A stretch of 64,000 nt of DNA from Cryobacterium sp. Y82 (GTDB taxonomy: Bacteria; Actinomycetota; Actinomycetes; Actinomycetales; Microbacteriaceae): positions 270-64,269 of the forward strand of contig NZ_PJJJ01000035.1 in the NCBI RefSeq assembly GCF_002929495.1. Direction: 5' to 3'. This document shows positions 47,775-57,302 of this stretch, one piece after another (positions within the stretch are counted from its first letter, which is position 1; each line of letters begins with the position of its first letter). Position numbers and translations under genes: made by a program. The notes under the pieces are model-generated. The model was given only the letters and a program-made list of their open reading frames with translations, had not been told where the DNA came from and made no database searches.

Positions 47775-48665
47775 GTGCGCAATAATCACCGCCTTCGTTG
47801 GGCTGCCATTCCGCTTGCAGCGACGTTAGCCGTTGTACTGGCAGGATGCACGCAAGCCCAGCTCCACGGTTTCCTGCCCGGTTTTGAAGAAGAGGGCGAA
47901 ACGGCGGTGACCAATCAGACCGATCGCATAGCTGGTCTGTGGACCACCTCGTGGATCGTGCTCCTCATCGTAGGTCTCATCACCTGGGGCCTCATTATCT
48001 GGACGATTGTCGTCTACCGACGACGGAAGGGCCAGACTGGCCTCCCGGTTCAGCTTCGGTACAACATGCCGATCGAAATCTTCTACACCATCGTGCCGTT
48101 CATTCTCGTCATCGGTTTCTTCGCCTTCACCGTGCGCGACCAAGTCGCTATCGAGGCTCGCTACGACAATCCCGACGTGACGATTGAAGTTCAAGCCAAG
48201 CAGTGGGCTTGGGACTTCAACTATGTCGACGAAAATGTCTATTCGCCCGGCATCCAGGGCCAGGTTGATCCCAACGGCGAGGTCGGTGCGATCGACCAGT
48301 CGAAACTTCCCGTGCTGGTGCTCCCGGTCGACAAGACCATTGAAATAGCGCTTGAATCTCGCGACGTCATCCACTCGTTCTGGGTCATCGACTTCCTGTA
48401 CAAAAAAGACGTCGTCCCCGGCAAGACGAACTACATGTCGGTCACCCCGGAGCGCATCGGCACATTCGCGGGCAAGTGTGCCGAGTTGTGCGGTGAATAT
48501 CACTCCCTCATGCTCTTCAACGTCGAGGTCGTCTCCCAAGAGGACTACGACATCTACGTTCAGACACTACGCACTGCGGGTTACACCGGTCAGCTCGACA
48601 ACGAGTTCGACCGGAATCAGAATCAGCCGGGCACGAGTGCCCCGACGGCACCGGAGGGCAACTAA
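47775..48665 (+). CDS. ctaC: Cytochrome c oxidase subunit II
   Basis: A 296-residue lipoprotein-type subunit II of the aa3 oxidase. The signal sequence ends in the lipobox VVLAGC (Cys at about residue 25). Two membrane helices follow, then the CuA domain with KCAELCGEYHSLM, holding the two Cys, His and Met ligands, and HSFWVIDFLYKKD with the first His. It accepts electrons from the cytochrome cc subunit QcrC. GTG start with GAAAGG upstream. ctaD starts 3 nt after the stop. Confidence 0.95.
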   Translation: MRNNHRLRWAAIPLAATLAVVLAGCTQAQLHGFLPGFEEEGETAVTNQTDRIAGLWTTSWIVLLIVGLITWGLIIWTIVVYRRRKGQTGLPVQLRYNMPIEIFYTIVPFILVIGFFAFTVRDQVAIEARYDNPDVTIEVQAKQWAWDFNYVDENVYSPGIQGQVDPNGEVGAIDQSKLPVLVLPVDKTIEIALESRDVIHSFWVIDFLYKKDVVPGKTNYMSVTPERIGTFAGKCAELCGEYHSLMLFNVEVVSQEDYDIYVQTLRTAGYTGQLDNEFDRNQNQPGTSAPTAPEGN

Positions 48666-48668
48666 GCC

Positions 48669-50399
48669 ATGACAACGACAATCGCACCCGTTCCGTTACG
48701 CCCGGCTGCACCGGTTTCGAGCTCTGCCGAACGCAAGGGCAACGTTCTCGTCCGGTGGATCACCTCCACCGACCACAAGGTCATCGGGTACATGTACCTG
48801 ATCACCTCGTTCATCTACTTCTGCCTCGGTGGCGTCATGGCGCTCATTATTCGTGCGCAGCTGTTCGCTCCCGGGCTCGACGTGGTGCAGACAAAGGAGC
48901 AGTACAACCAGCTCTTCACCATGCACGGCACGATCATGCTCCTGATGTTTGCAACGCCGCTCTTCTTCGGCTTTGCCAACTTCCTGGTTCCCCTGCAAAT
49001 TGGTGCTCCTGACGTTGCATTCCCCAGGCTGAATGCGCTCGCGTACTGGTTCTTCAACTTCGGTAGTCTCATTGCCGTAGCCGGGTTTCTTACCCCTCAG
49101 GGCGCGGCATCCTTCGGTTGGTTCGCCTACCAGCCGTTAGCGAGCACCACGTTCTCGCCCGGCGTTGGAGGGAACCTCTGGATGGTCGGCCTCGGACTTT
49201 CCGGATTCGGTACCATTCTCGGGTCCGTGAACTTCATCACGACCATCATCACCATGCGCGCTCCGGGCATGACGATGTGGCGGATGCCGGTATTCACCTG
49301 GAATTCGCTCATCACGTCCCTGCTGGCCCTTATGGTCTTCCCGGTTCTCGCGGCTGCCATGCTCGCCGCAGCCTCCGACCGAATCTTCGGCTCACACATC
49401 TACGATCCGGCCAACGGTGGCGCCATCCTCTGGCAACACTTGTTCTGGTTCTTCGGCCACCCCGAGGTGTACATCATTGCCCTGCCATTCTTCGGCATTG
49501 TCTCCGAGGTATTCCCGGTCTTTAGTCGCAAGCCAATGTTCGGCTACAAGACGCTCATCTACGCGACCATTTCGATCGCGGCCCTGTCGGTATCGGTCTG
49601 GGCGCACCACATGTACGTCACCGGTTCGGTGTTACTGCCGTTCTTCTCTCTCATGACGATGCTGATCGCGGTGCCAACAGGGGTGAAGATCTTCAACTGG
49701 ATCGGCACCATGTGGCGAGGGTCAATTACCTTCGAAACGCCCATGATCTGGGCCATCGGCTTCCTCGTCACGTTCACCTTCGGTGGACTTACCGGTGTCA
49801 TCCTGGCATCGCCGCCGCTCGACTTCCACGTGTCGGACACGTACTTCGTCGTCGCGCACTTCCACTACGTAGTCTTTGGCACCGTGGTCTTTGCAATGTT
49901 CAGCGGGTTCTATTTCTGGTGGCCCAAGTGGACCGGCAAGATGCTCAACGAAAGCCTCGGCAAGTGGCACTTCTGGCTGCTCTTCATCGGATTCCACACA
50001 ACCTTCCTGATCCAGCACTGGCTCGGTGTCATGGGCATGCCTCGCCGGTACGCAACGTACTCACCGGATGACGGTTTTACCTGGATGAATCAGGTATCCA
50101 CCGTTGGCGCAATGGTTCTTGCCGTATCGATGATCCCGTTCTTCCTGAACGTGTACATCACTGCACGCAAGGCACCCCAGGTCACCGTTAATGACCCGTG
50201 GGGTTATGGTTCCTCACTCGAGTGGGCAACGTCCTGCCCGCCGCCGCGCCACAACTTCACCTCTATTCCAAGAATCCGCTCCGAGCGTCCCGCGTTTGAC
50301 CTGAACCACCCTGAAGCCGGCATACCCGTCGGTATCGGCCCTGGTAAGGACGCGCCCGACATTGCGGTCTACGACATCGACTCGAACCAGGTTAAATAA
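48669..50399 (+). CDS. ctaD: Cytochrome c oxidase subunit I
   Basis: A 576-residue heme-copper oxidase core with 12 membrane helices. Visible are the heme a ligand His in FTMHGTIM, the CuB/cross-linked pair in [23 protein letters not shown] for the two CuB histidines, and [13 protein letters not shown] with the heme ligands. GHPEVYI marks the A-type proton channel family. It reduces oxygen to water and pumps protons. It is followed directly by ctaF with abutting stop and start (TAAATG). Confidence 0.97.
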   Translation: MTTTIAPVPLRPAAPVSSSAERKGNVLVRWITSTDHKVIGYMYLITSFIYFCLGGVMALIIRAQLFAPGLDVVQTKEQYNQLFTMHGTIMLLMFATPLFFGFANFLVPLQIGAPDVAFPRLNALAYWFFNFGSLIAVAGFLTPQGAASFGWFAYQPLASTTFSPGVGGNLWMVGLGLSGFGTILGSVNFITTIITMRAPGMTMWRMPVFTWNSLITSLLALMVFPVLAAAMLAAASDRIFGSHIYDPANGGAILWQHLFWFFGHPEVYIIALPFFGIVSEVFPVFSRKPMFGYKTLIYATISIAALSVSVWAHHMYVTGSVLLPFFSLMTMLIAVPTGVKIFNWIGTMWRGSITFETPMIWAIGFLVTFTFGGLTGVILASPPLDFHVSDTYFVVAHFHYVVFGTVVFAMFSGFYFWWPKWTGKMLNESLGKWHFWLLFIGFHTTFLIQHWLGVMGMPRRYATYSPDDGFTWMNQVSTVGAMVLAVSMIPFFLNVYITARKAPQVTVNDPWGYGSSLEWATSCPPPRHNFTSIPRIRSERPAFDLNHPEAGIPVGIGPGKDAPDIAVYDIDSNQVK

Positions 50400-50816
50400 A
50401 TGAAGACCAACGTCAACATCCTCTGGGTCCTCACCGCGTTCTTTGTCGTCGTCGCAGCTGTGTATGTTGCGTGGAACGTGTTGGACCATGGTCGTGTCGA
50501 GTGGGCCGGCACCTTCATGCTCGCATTGACGGCGCTGCTCGTAGCGTTCATTGCTTTTTACCTCGACAGGGTACACGCGGCTCAAGCGGGGGAGCTGCCC
50601 GAAGACCGTCTCGATGGCAACATTGATGATGGTGATCCAGAGATGGGCTTCTTTAGCCCCTGGAGCTGGTGGCCCATATTCCTGGCCGTTTCAACGGCGC
50701 TACTTTTCCTCGGTTTAGCCGTGGGCTATTGGATTTGCTTCATCGGTCTAGGTATCGGTCTTGTTGCCCTTACCGGTTGGGTCTACGAGTACTACCGGGG
50801 CGTGTTCGCCCGCTGA
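50400..50816 (+). CDS. ctaF: Cytochrome c oxidase subunit IV
   Basis: A 138-residue actinobacterial subunit IV with four hydrophobic segments (about residues 7-27, 35-54, 90-108 and 111-130) and an acidic loop between the second and third. It is a small accessory subunit of the aa3 oxidase in the bcc-aa3 supercomplex. Start ATG at 50400 uses the last A after the ctaD stop, so translation is coupled. A hairpin follows at 50831. Confidence 0.93.
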   Translation: MKTNVNILWVLTAFFVVVAAVYVAWNVLDHGRVEWAGTFMLALTALLVAFIAFYLDRVHAAQAGELPEDRLDGNIDDGDPEMGFFSPWSWWPIFLAVSTALLFLGLAVGYWICFIGLGIGLVALTGWVYEYYRGVFAR

Positions 50817-50830
50817 GCACATAACTTTGT

Positions 50831-50864
50831 CGATACCGATCTCCCTTAAGGGGGGGTCGGTATT
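50831..50864 (+). terminator. Terminator of ctaCDF
   Basis: Imperfect hairpin: CGATACCGATCTCCC pairs with GGGGGGTCGGTATTG around TTAA, followed by TCGTTTAA. It lies between the convergent ctaF and methyltransferase genes. Confidence 0.7.
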
Positions 50865-50942
50865 GTCGTTTAACCAATCAGCCGCGTCGCATCACGGGGA
50901 TGCATGACGCAAAGAAACAGTCGGATGCTCCGCACTGTTCTT

Positions 50943-51764
50943 TCAGCGTCGCCGAAAACCAAAGATGTCGAAGGCGACTGTAACGACTCGATCCGTTGCC
51001 GCTGAGTCCACCCCCGCCAGCCCTGAGTGATGCGCGGACGGCCCCATACCGATCAATGAGATCACTTCTACTGCCGTTAGCTGCACGGTACGGCCGAGCT
51101 GCTCGTGCACCTCGAGAGTGAACCAGGCGGCGAGACTCGCCGTCAAATGAGCAGCCTTGTCGGCGTGCATTTGCACGGCGAGTCCCGACTCGCGCAATTG
51201 CTGCAGATGGGTCGGCTGCGGAACCACGACCAGCAGAAGCCCGTCCGCTCGCAGCACGCGGGCGAATTCAGCGGCATTGCGGGGTGCGAAAACGTTGAGG
51301 ATGATGTCCGCGACGCCATCGCGTACCGGGAGCGGCGACCAGACGTCCGCCACGAGCCCGTCAACGCGATCGCTTGAGCGGATAGTACGACCCACGGCAG
51401 TGGGGGACAGGTCCATTCCCAGCGCCCGTTTATCGTCTCCTGGGGGCAGCGCTGCGCCCAGGTAATAACCAGTGCCACAACCCACATCGAGGATGCGGTG
51501 GGGCGCCTCATCGGCGACGATGTCGCGGATGCTGTCTCGAAGCGGCTCGTACCACCCGGCATCGAGGAAATGGTCCCGGGCATCCAGCATTGTCGCGCTA
51601 TCGCCAATGAATTTGCGCTGCCCGCCAAGAAGATTAACGAAGCCCCGCTTGTTCACGTCGAAGGAATGCCCGTGGTCACAGCCCAGCAGAAGCGCACCGC
51701 TGGAGCGTAACGGCAGAAAACAGTTCGGGCACCGAAGCCACTCCGATAGTGTCTGGAGTGACAT
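50943..51764 (-). CDS. rlmA: 23S rRNA (guanine-N1)-methyltransferase, RlmA-like
   Basis: A 273-residue SAM methyltransferase. The N-terminal zinc finger has CPNC near residue 12 and C-x-HGH (LLLGCDHGHSFD), then FVNLLGGQ, the RlmA signature; the SAM motif I is ILDVGCGTGYYLG near residue 90. Relatives methylate G745 or G748 of 23S rRNA, the latter giving tylosin resistance; which one applies is not decidable. ATG at 51764 is the start that gives the zinc finger first. It lies 25 bp after the qcrB stop, so it may ride on the qcr transcript. Confidence 0.9.
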   Translation of the reverse strand: MSLQTLSEWLRCPNCFLPLRSSGALLLGCDHGHSFDVNKRGFVNLLGGQRKFIGDSATMLDARDHFLDAGWYEPLRDSIRDIVADEAPHRILDVGCGTGYYLGAALPPGDDKRALGMDLSPTAVGRTIRSSDRVDGLVADVWSPLPVRDGVADIILNVFAPRNAAEFARVLRADGLLLVVVPQPTHLQQLRESGLAVQMHADKAAHLTASLAAWFTLEVHEQLGRTVQLTAVEVISLIGMGPSAHHSGLAGVDSAATDRVVTVAFDIFGFRRR

Positions 51765-51789
51765 CGATGCCCGTTCTGTTGGTTTCGCT

Positions 51790-53439
51790 CTACTTTTCAG
51801 TGATCTCCGCTGGATGATCACCGTGGGCTCTGCTGAGCTCAGTCTGCGTAACCGGAGTGATCCGGTCCTCGAAGAACCACCGGGACAGGCCGGCCCGGAC
51901 TTTCTCAGCCGCGCCGATCTTGCCCTGAGCGTTGGGACGCAACATGAGCGGCTTGAAGTCGCTGTAGCTGACCAGCTTCCAACGCTCGTACTCGTCGACG
52001 GGCTGATGCACCTCGACGAATTCGCCACCGGGGAGTCGTACGATGCGGCCAGACTCATAACCGTGCAGCACGATCTCGCGGTCCTTCTTCTGCAGGGCCA
52101 GGCAAACCCGCTTGGTGATGAAGAAGGCCAGGAACGGGCCGAGCAGCGTGGTCACCTGGAGTGTATGGATGACACCCTCCATGGTGAGGTGGAAATGCGT
52201 CGCCATGATGTCCGACGATGCTGCTGCCCAAAGCGACGCGTAGAACGTCACACCGGCCGCGCCAATGGCCGTGCGAGTGGGGGCGTTGCGCGGACGGTCG
52301 AGCACGTGGTGCTCACGCTTGTCGCCCGTGATCCACGCTTCAATAAACGGATAGACCATAACGGTCACGATGAACAGTCCGACCACGACCAGCACCACGA
52401 GGATGTTGAGCGAGTACGTGTGGTTCAGCCAGACGAACTCCCAACCGGTAGGAATCAGCCGCATGGCACCGTCGGCGAAACCGATGTACCAGTCGGGCTG
52501 AGTACCGGCCGAAACCGGTGACGGATCGTATGGCCCGTAGTTCCAGATCGGGTTGATCGTGAACAACGAAGCGATCAGCATGACGACACCGAAGACAATG
52601 AAGAAGAATCCACCGGCCTTGGCGGCGTAGACCGGCAGGACCGGGTAACCCACAACGTTCTCATTGGTGTGTCCGGCAGCGGGGTACTGAGTGTGCTTGT
52701 GCACGACAATGAATAAGAGGTGCATGGCAATCAACGCCACGATGATCGCTGGCAACAGCAGAATGTGCAGCGAGTACAGCCGTCCGACGATGTCCGTACC
52801 GGGGAATTCTCCACCGAAGAGCAGGAATGAGACCCAGGTGCCTACGACTGGAATGCCCTTGATCAGGCCGTCGATGATGCGCAGCCCGTTACCGGAGAGC
52901 AAGTCGTCGGGGAGGGAGTAGCCGGTGAAGCCTTCGGCCATGGCCAGGATGAAGAGGATGAAACCGATGACCCAGTTGAGCTCCCGCGGTTTGCGGAACG
53001 CACCCGTGAAGTAGATGCGAAGCATGTGCAAGCCGATGGCTGCAACGAAGAGAAGCGCTGCCCAGTGGTGGACCTGACGCATGAGGAGGCCACCGCGAAT
53101 GTCAAACGAGATGTCCATCGTTGATGACATGGCAACGGACATCGGAATGCCCTTGAGCGGGGCGTACGAACCTTCATAGACGACTTCGGCCATCGATGCC
53201 TGGTAGAAGAACGTCAGGAATGACCCCGACAACAGAATGATGACGAAGCTGTACAGCGCCACTTCTCCCAGGAGGAACGACCAGTGATCCGGGAAAATCT
53301 TGCGACCAAGTTCTTTGACCGCACCCGAAATGCTCGTTCGCTCGTCAATATAGTTGGCCGCCGAGGCGGTGAATCCGCCGGACTTCTTCGCTCCGACGCT
53401 TTGATCGTCAGCGGTATCGCGGGTGGTTAACGTTGTCAT
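51790..53439 (-). CDS. qcrB: Cytochrome bc1 complex cytochrome b subunit
   Basis: A 549-residue cytochrome b of the actinobacterial menaquinol:cytochrome c oxidoreductase. Eight to nine membrane helices carry the four heme histidines, including HHWAALLFVAAIGLH and MHLLFIVVHKH, the Qo-site PDW motif in QPDWYIG, and a long soluble tail of about 130 residues, typical of Actinobacteria. The ATG overlaps the qcrA stop (ATGA at 53436-53439), so they are coupled. Confidence 0.96.
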   Translation of the reverse strand: MTTLTTRDTADDQSVGAKKSGGFTASAANYIDERTSISGAVKELGRKIFPDHWSFLLGEVALYSFVIILLSGSFLTFFYQASMAEVVYEGSYAPLKGIPMSVAMSSTMDISFDIRGGLLMRQVHHWAALLFVAAIGLHMLRIYFTGAFRKPRELNWVIGFILFILAMAEGFTGYSLPDDLLSGNGLRIIDGLIKGIPVVGTWVSFLLFGGEFPGTDIVGRLYSLHILLLPAIIVALIAMHLLFIVVHKHTQYPAAGHTNENVVGYPVLPVYAAKAGGFFFIVFGVVMLIASLFTINPIWNYGPYDPSPVSAGTQPDWYIGFADGAMRLIPTGWEFVWLNHTYSLNILVVLVVVGLFIVTVMVYPFIEAWITGDKREHHVLDRPRNAPTRTAIGAAGVTFYASLWAAASSDIMATHFHLTMEGVIHTLQVTTLLGPFLAFFITKRVCLALQKKDREIVLHGYESGRIVRLPGGEFVEVHQPVDEYERWKLVSYSDFKPLMLRPNAQGKIGAAEKVRAGLSRWFFEDRITPVTQTELSRAHGDHPAEITEK

Positions 53440-54509
53440 GCTCGCTCCCAGAAACTTGGGCCGACTGGTTCAGTAAAATCGCTTTGTGCGATCAGGTAGC
53501 CCTCAGCGTCCACGGCGATCGGGAGCTGGGGTAGTGCCCGTTTGGCCGGTCCGAAGATGACCTTGCAGTGGTTCTCAACGTCAAACTGGGACTGGTGGCA
53601 TGGGCAGAGCAGGTGGTGCGTTTGCTGTTCATAAAGTGCGACCGGGCAGCCGACGTGAGTGCAGATCTTAGAATATGCCACGATGCCGTCATACGACCAA
53701 GACTTGCGGTCTTCCTGCTCGGTTAGGTCGTTTGGATCCATTCGAATGAGCAGAACAGCGGCTTTGGCCTTCTCTTCCAAACGACCGTGACCCATTTCGG
53801 ACAATCCCTCGGGGATGACGTGGAACGACGATCCAAGCGTGACGTCTGCTGCTTTGATCGGGGTTCCGCTCGGGTCCATGGTCAGACGAACGCCTTTTTT
53901 CCACATGGTTTCATGGAGTAGGGCTACCGGGTCCTGATCCATCGGGCCAAGGCCACGAAACAAAACGACGGCCGGCAACGGAAAGACGACGAGGGCGCCG
54001 ATCAGGCTGTTCCGGATGAGCGTACGGCGGCCAAAACCTGATTCCTCGTTGGCCTGCTGGAAAATCTCTACGGCGCGGGCGCGAACCGGTTCGGTTCCCC
54101 GAACGGGATGGCGTTCGTCAACGCCCTCGTGATCGCTCATGAGGGCTTTGCCCCAGTGCACCGCTCCGATGCCGATCGCCATCAGGGCGAGAGTCAGGCC
54201 GAGGCCGATGAAGAGGTTGTTCAGGCGAACGGAACCGGGATCTTCGGCAACGATGGGAAAAGCCATGTATGCGGCGATCGCAAAAACGCTGCCCACGATG
54301 GACACGTAGAACAACGTGTAGACGGTGCGCTCGGCCTTGCGCTCTTCCTTGTGGTCAAGGTCGGTGATGCGCGGACGGTGCGGCGGGAATCCCGGGTTAA
54401 CCAGGGAATCCCGTGTAACGACGGCTGTGCTTGCGGCAGATGTCGCGAGCTGCGCGCCAGGCGAGTCGGCGGCGGTTACGTGCTCCGCGCCGTTATCGTC
54501 CTTGGCCAT
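53436..54509 (-). CDS. qcrA: Rieske iron-sulfur subunit of the bcc complex
   Basis: A 357-residue actinobacterial Rieske protein with three membrane segments in the N-terminal half instead of one. The [2Fe-2S] site is intact: CTHVGCPVALY and CPCHQSQFD, with His after the first Cys and before the last Gln. It passes electrons from menaquinol to the cytochrome cc subunit. It lies between qcrC (92 bp upstream) and qcrB (overlap). Start ATG follows AAGGAGAA. Confidence 0.96.
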   Translation of the reverse strand: MAKDDNGAEHVTAADSPGAQLATSAASTAVVTRDSLVNPGFPPHRPRITDLDHKEERKAERTVYTLFYVSIVGSVFAIAAYMAFPIVAEDPGSVRLNNLFIGLGLTLALMAIGIGAVHWGKALMSDHEGVDERHPVRGTEPVRARAVEIFQQANEESGFGRRTLIRNSLIGALVVFPLPAVVLFRGLGPMDQDPVALLHETMWKKGVRLTMDPSGTPIKAADVTLGSSFHVIPEGLSEMGHGRLEEKAKAAVLLIRMDPNDLTEQEDRKSWSYDGIVAYSKICTHVGCPVALYEQQTHHLLCPCHQSQFDVENHCKVIFGPAKRALPQLPIAVDAEGYLIAQSDFTEPVGPSFWERA

Positions 54510-54601
54510 TGTTCTCCTTCGTGGGTGTAAATACTTTGCGCTGTGGTGCTACGCAGCGTTCGATCGGTACCGAATGGCGTGTCAAGGCCGGATACCGCGT
54601 T

Positions 54602-55414
54602 CTAGTTTGATTTTGCGGTGATCCACACGGTGAGGGCCACGATTGCGCCCAATCCGAAGATCCAGATGAAGAGGCCTTCAGCTACCGGTCCCAAGGAACC
54701 GAGGGCTAATCCGCCCGGAGACGGATTGTTCTCGACGTACTTGAGGTAGGTGATGATGTCGCGCTTATCTTCGGGGGAGATGTTCATATCGTTGAAGACC
54801 GGCATGTTCTGCGGACCCGTGATCATGGCTTCGTAGATGTGCTGGGCCGATACGTTCTCGATTGCGGGAGCGAACTTTCCCTCCGTCAGAGCGCCACCGG
54901 CGCCGGCAACGTTGTGGCACATTGCACAGTTGATGCGGAACAGTTCAGCTCCGCTTGCGGCGTCTCCAGCTGCGTCGAGCACCTCGCCGGAGGGGATAGC
55001 CGGACCGGGGGCGAGCGAGGCGACGTAGGCGGCCAGTGCGGCAGTCTGCTCGGCCGTGAACTGCACCGGCTTCTTCTGCGCCTGCGGGCCCTGCATCTGC
55101 AGGGGCATGCGACCGGTACCGACTTGGAAGTCGACCGAGGCTGCTCCGACTCCAATCAGGCTGGGGCCTTCTGACGATCCCTGAGCGTTGAGCCCGTGGC
55201 AGGTGGCGCAGTTCGCCGCGAAGAGTTTTTCACCCTGGGCAATGGTCTGCTGGGAGGACGCATCCGTTGTCGCAACGGCAGTACTCGTGCTGAAGGCGAC
55301 GTAGGCGCCTCCAGTGAAGAGCAGTCCGACGGCAATGAGCGCAACACTGGCGAGAGGATGGCGACGTCCGGTCTTGCGTGGCCGGCGTGCGCGAAGGGTT
55401 TTGATCTTGGTCAT
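54602..55414 (-). CDS. qcrC: Diheme cytochrome c subunit of the bcc complex
   Basis: A 270-residue membrane-anchored cytochrome with two CXXCH heme c sites, CATCHG (about residue 75) and CAMCHN (about 165), each with its own domain, an N-terminal hydrophobic anchor/signal and a C-terminal membrane helix (LFIWIFGLGAIVALTVWI). It takes the place of a soluble cytochrome c, feeding CtaC directly. It lies between ctaE and qcrA in the same direction. Confidence 0.96.
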   Translation of the reverse strand: MTKIKTLRARRPRKTGRRHPLASVALIAVGLLFTGGAYVAFSTSTAVATTDASSQQTIAQGEKLFAANCATCHGLNAQGSSEGPSLIGVGAASVDFQVGTGRMPLQMQGPQAQKKPVQFTAEQTAALAAYVASLAPGPAIPSGEVLDAAGDAASGAELFRINCAMCHNVAGAGGALTEGKFAPAIENVSAQHIYEAMITGPQNMPVFNDMNISPEDKRDIITYLKYVENNPSPGGLALGSLGPVAEGLFIWIFGLGAIVALTVWITAKSN

Positions 55415-55451
55415 GCTGGACTAGTCCGCTCCCGTTTCTGAGTATTATCTT

Positions 55452-56078
55452 CTATTTTAGAACGTAGATGACCAGGAAGAGCCCGATCCAGACGACGTCG
55501 ACGAAGTGCCAATAGTAGGAAACCACGATGGCGCTGGTGGCCTCTTTGTGGCCGAAGTTCTTGACCGCGAAACCGCGCCCAATCACAAGAAGGAAGGCGA
55601 GCAGTCCAGCAGTCACGTGAATGCCGTGAAAGCCAGTCGTTATGTAGAAAGCCGAACCATAGGCGTTGGAGGATAGTGAAATTCCTTCGGAGACCAGCGT
55701 GGCGTACTCAAACACCTGGCCGGTGACGAAGATTGCGCCGAGGGCGTAGGTGAGGAAGAACCACTCGACCATGCCCCACTCACTCGGCTTCCAGCCCGTT
55801 GAACGAGCCTGCAGCCGTTCGGCAGCGAAGACTCCGAACTGGCAGGTGACCGAAGACGACACCAGGACCAACGTGTTGATCAACGCGAAGGTGAAGTTGT
55901 GCTTGTCGGCCTCGAACAGCCACTGCTCGGGGGCGGTTGAACGAAGCGTGAAGTAGATTGCGAAGAGCCCCGCGAAAAACATCACCTCGCTGCCCAACCA
56001 CACAATGGTGCCCACAGCCACGCTGTTAGGCCGGTTCACGACGGGCGCTGCCGTCTGAGTAATTGAGGTGCTGGTCAC
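55452..56078 (-). CDS. ctaE: Cytochrome c oxidase subunit III
   Basis: A 208-residue subunit III with five membrane helices. Recognisable are [22 protein letters not shown], the [10 protein letters not shown] segment and [15 protein letters not shown] at the end, all typical. GTG at 56078 is chosen because it gives VTSTSITQ, with CATAAT 6 nt upstream; the frame is open to 56117 but no better start exists. The other oxidase subunits ctaCDF lie 5 kb away on the opposite strand, the normal actinobacterial split. Confidence 0.94.
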   Translation of the reverse strand: MTSTSITQTAAPVVNRPNSVAVGTIVWLGSEVMFFAGLFAIYFTLRSTAPEQWLFEADKHNFTFALINTLVLVSSSVTCQFGVFAAERLQARSTGWKPSEWGMVEWFFLTYALGAIFVTGQVFEYATLVSEGISLSSNAYGSAFYITTGFHGIHVTAGLLAFLLVIGRGFAVKNFGHKEATSAIVVSYYWHFVDVVWIGLFLVIYVLK

Positions 56079-56090
56079 CCCTCCATTATG
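56079..56090 (-). promoter_or_regulatory. -10 box for leaderless ctaE-qcrCAB
   Basis: Minus strand CATAAT (56090-56085), 6 nt, then GTG at 56078. The 6 nt read GGAGGG, too close to the start codon for a normal ribosome site, which also points to a leaderless mRNA. Confidence 0.5.
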
Positions 56091-56207
56091 GCCGATATTC
56101 CCACAGGTTTTTCTCAATCAGGCATGCGAGAGGGACTTTTTACCCGATCTGAGCGTGCAATTTCCGTCTGGAGATGCGGTGAATTCCGGGAGTAGGTCCA
56201 GTTCTCC

Positions 56208-56220
56208 TATGATCGGGACC
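56208..56220 (+). promoter_or_regulatory. -10 box for leaderless trpD
   Basis: TATGAT (56208-56213), 7 nt, then ATG at 56221. Confidence 0.5.
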
Positions 56221-57273
56221 ATGCTTGAATCGCAGTCTTGGCCCAACATATTAAATTCTCTTCTTAGCGGAAGGGACCTGAGTGTGGCCGACGCCGCCTG
56301 GAGCATGGAACGCATTATGCTCGGCGAGGCTTCTCCGTCCCAGTTGGGCGCTTTTTTGGTGGCTCTCCGGGCTAAGGGGGAGACCGTCGACGAGATTGTC
56401 GGATTTCGTGACGCGATCCTCGAGCAGGCAGTTGCGCTCCCAATTCATCCGATGGCACTCGACATTGTCGGTACGGGTGGTGATCAGTTCGGGACCGTAA
56501 ACATTTCGACGATGGCCTCGATCGTCTGCGCGGCAGCGGGTGTGCCGGTAGTCAAGCACGGTAACCGCGCCGCCAGTTCAGCTTCCGGCTCGTCCGACGT
56601 TCTCGGCGAATTGGGGATCGACTTGTCGCGGGACGCGACGCGAGTGGCCCAGATATTCGAGGAGACCGGGATCACCTTTGCCTTCGCTGCCGCCTTCCAT
56701 CCCGGGTTTCGCCACGTGGCCCTCACTCGCAGGGAGTTGGGTATTCCCACCGTGTTCAACTACCTCGGTCCGCTGTGCAATCCGGCGCGGCCTGAGGCAT
56801 CCGCCGTCGGCGTGGCTGACCTCAATCAGGTGCCCCTCTTCGTCGGTGTGTTTCAAACTCGCGGTGCAACGGCCTTGGTCTTTCGGGGGGATGATGGCCT
56901 CGACGAAATGACGACCACCGGGCACAGCCATGTCTGGGAAGTGTCGCGCGGCCTGGTCACCGAACACGATATCGACCCGCGTGACCTCGGCATCAAGCGA
57001 GCGCAAATTAGCGATTTGGTCGGCGGTTCGCCCCAACACAACGCAGAAATTGTGCACCGTGTCCTCGCCGGGGAGCCAGGACCTGTTCGTGACATCGTGT
57101 TGCTCAATGCCGCGGCCGGGCTGGTGGCCTTCGACTTGGCCAATGATGCTTCCCAAGTTCAGGTGGCTATTTTGGAGCGCTTTCGCAATAAGTTGGCCGT
57201 GACCGCCGAAGCAATTGACTCTGGCGTGGCCACGGCCAAATTGTCGGCGTGGATTGCGGCGGCCCGGGTCTGA
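56221..57273 (+). CDS. trpD: Anthranilate phosphoribosyltransferase
   Basis: A 350-residue enzyme that joins anthranilate to PRPP in tryptophan synthesis. Motifs GTGGDQFGTVNIST (PRPP binding), KHGNRAASSASGSSDVLGELG and NPARPEASAVGV are present. No other trp gene is in the window; a lone trpD beside ctaE is common in actinobacteria. ATG at 56221 is preferred; ATG at 56209 overlaps the -10 box, and the frame is open still further upstream without conserved residues. It diverges from ctaE with a 142-bp gap. Confidence 0.94.
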   Translation: MLESQSWPNILNSLLSGRDLSVADAAWSMERIMLGEASPSQLGAFLVALRAKGETVDEIVGFRDAILEQAVALPIHPMALDIVGTGGDQFGTVNISTMASIVCAAAGVPVVKHGNRAASSASGSSDVLGELGIDLSRDATRVAQIFEETGITFAFAAAFHPGFRHVALTRRELGIPTVFNYLGPLCNPARPEASAVGVADLNQVPLFVGVFQTRGATALVFRGDDGLDEMTTTGHSHVWEVSRGLVTEHDIDPRDLGIKRAQISDLVGGSPQHNAEIVHRVLAGEPGPVRDIVLLNAAAGLVAFDLANDASQVQVAILERFRNKLAVTAEAIDSGVATAKLSAWIAAARV

Positions 57274-57302
57274 AACCGAGGCCGCCAATCACATGACGCT
57301 CG

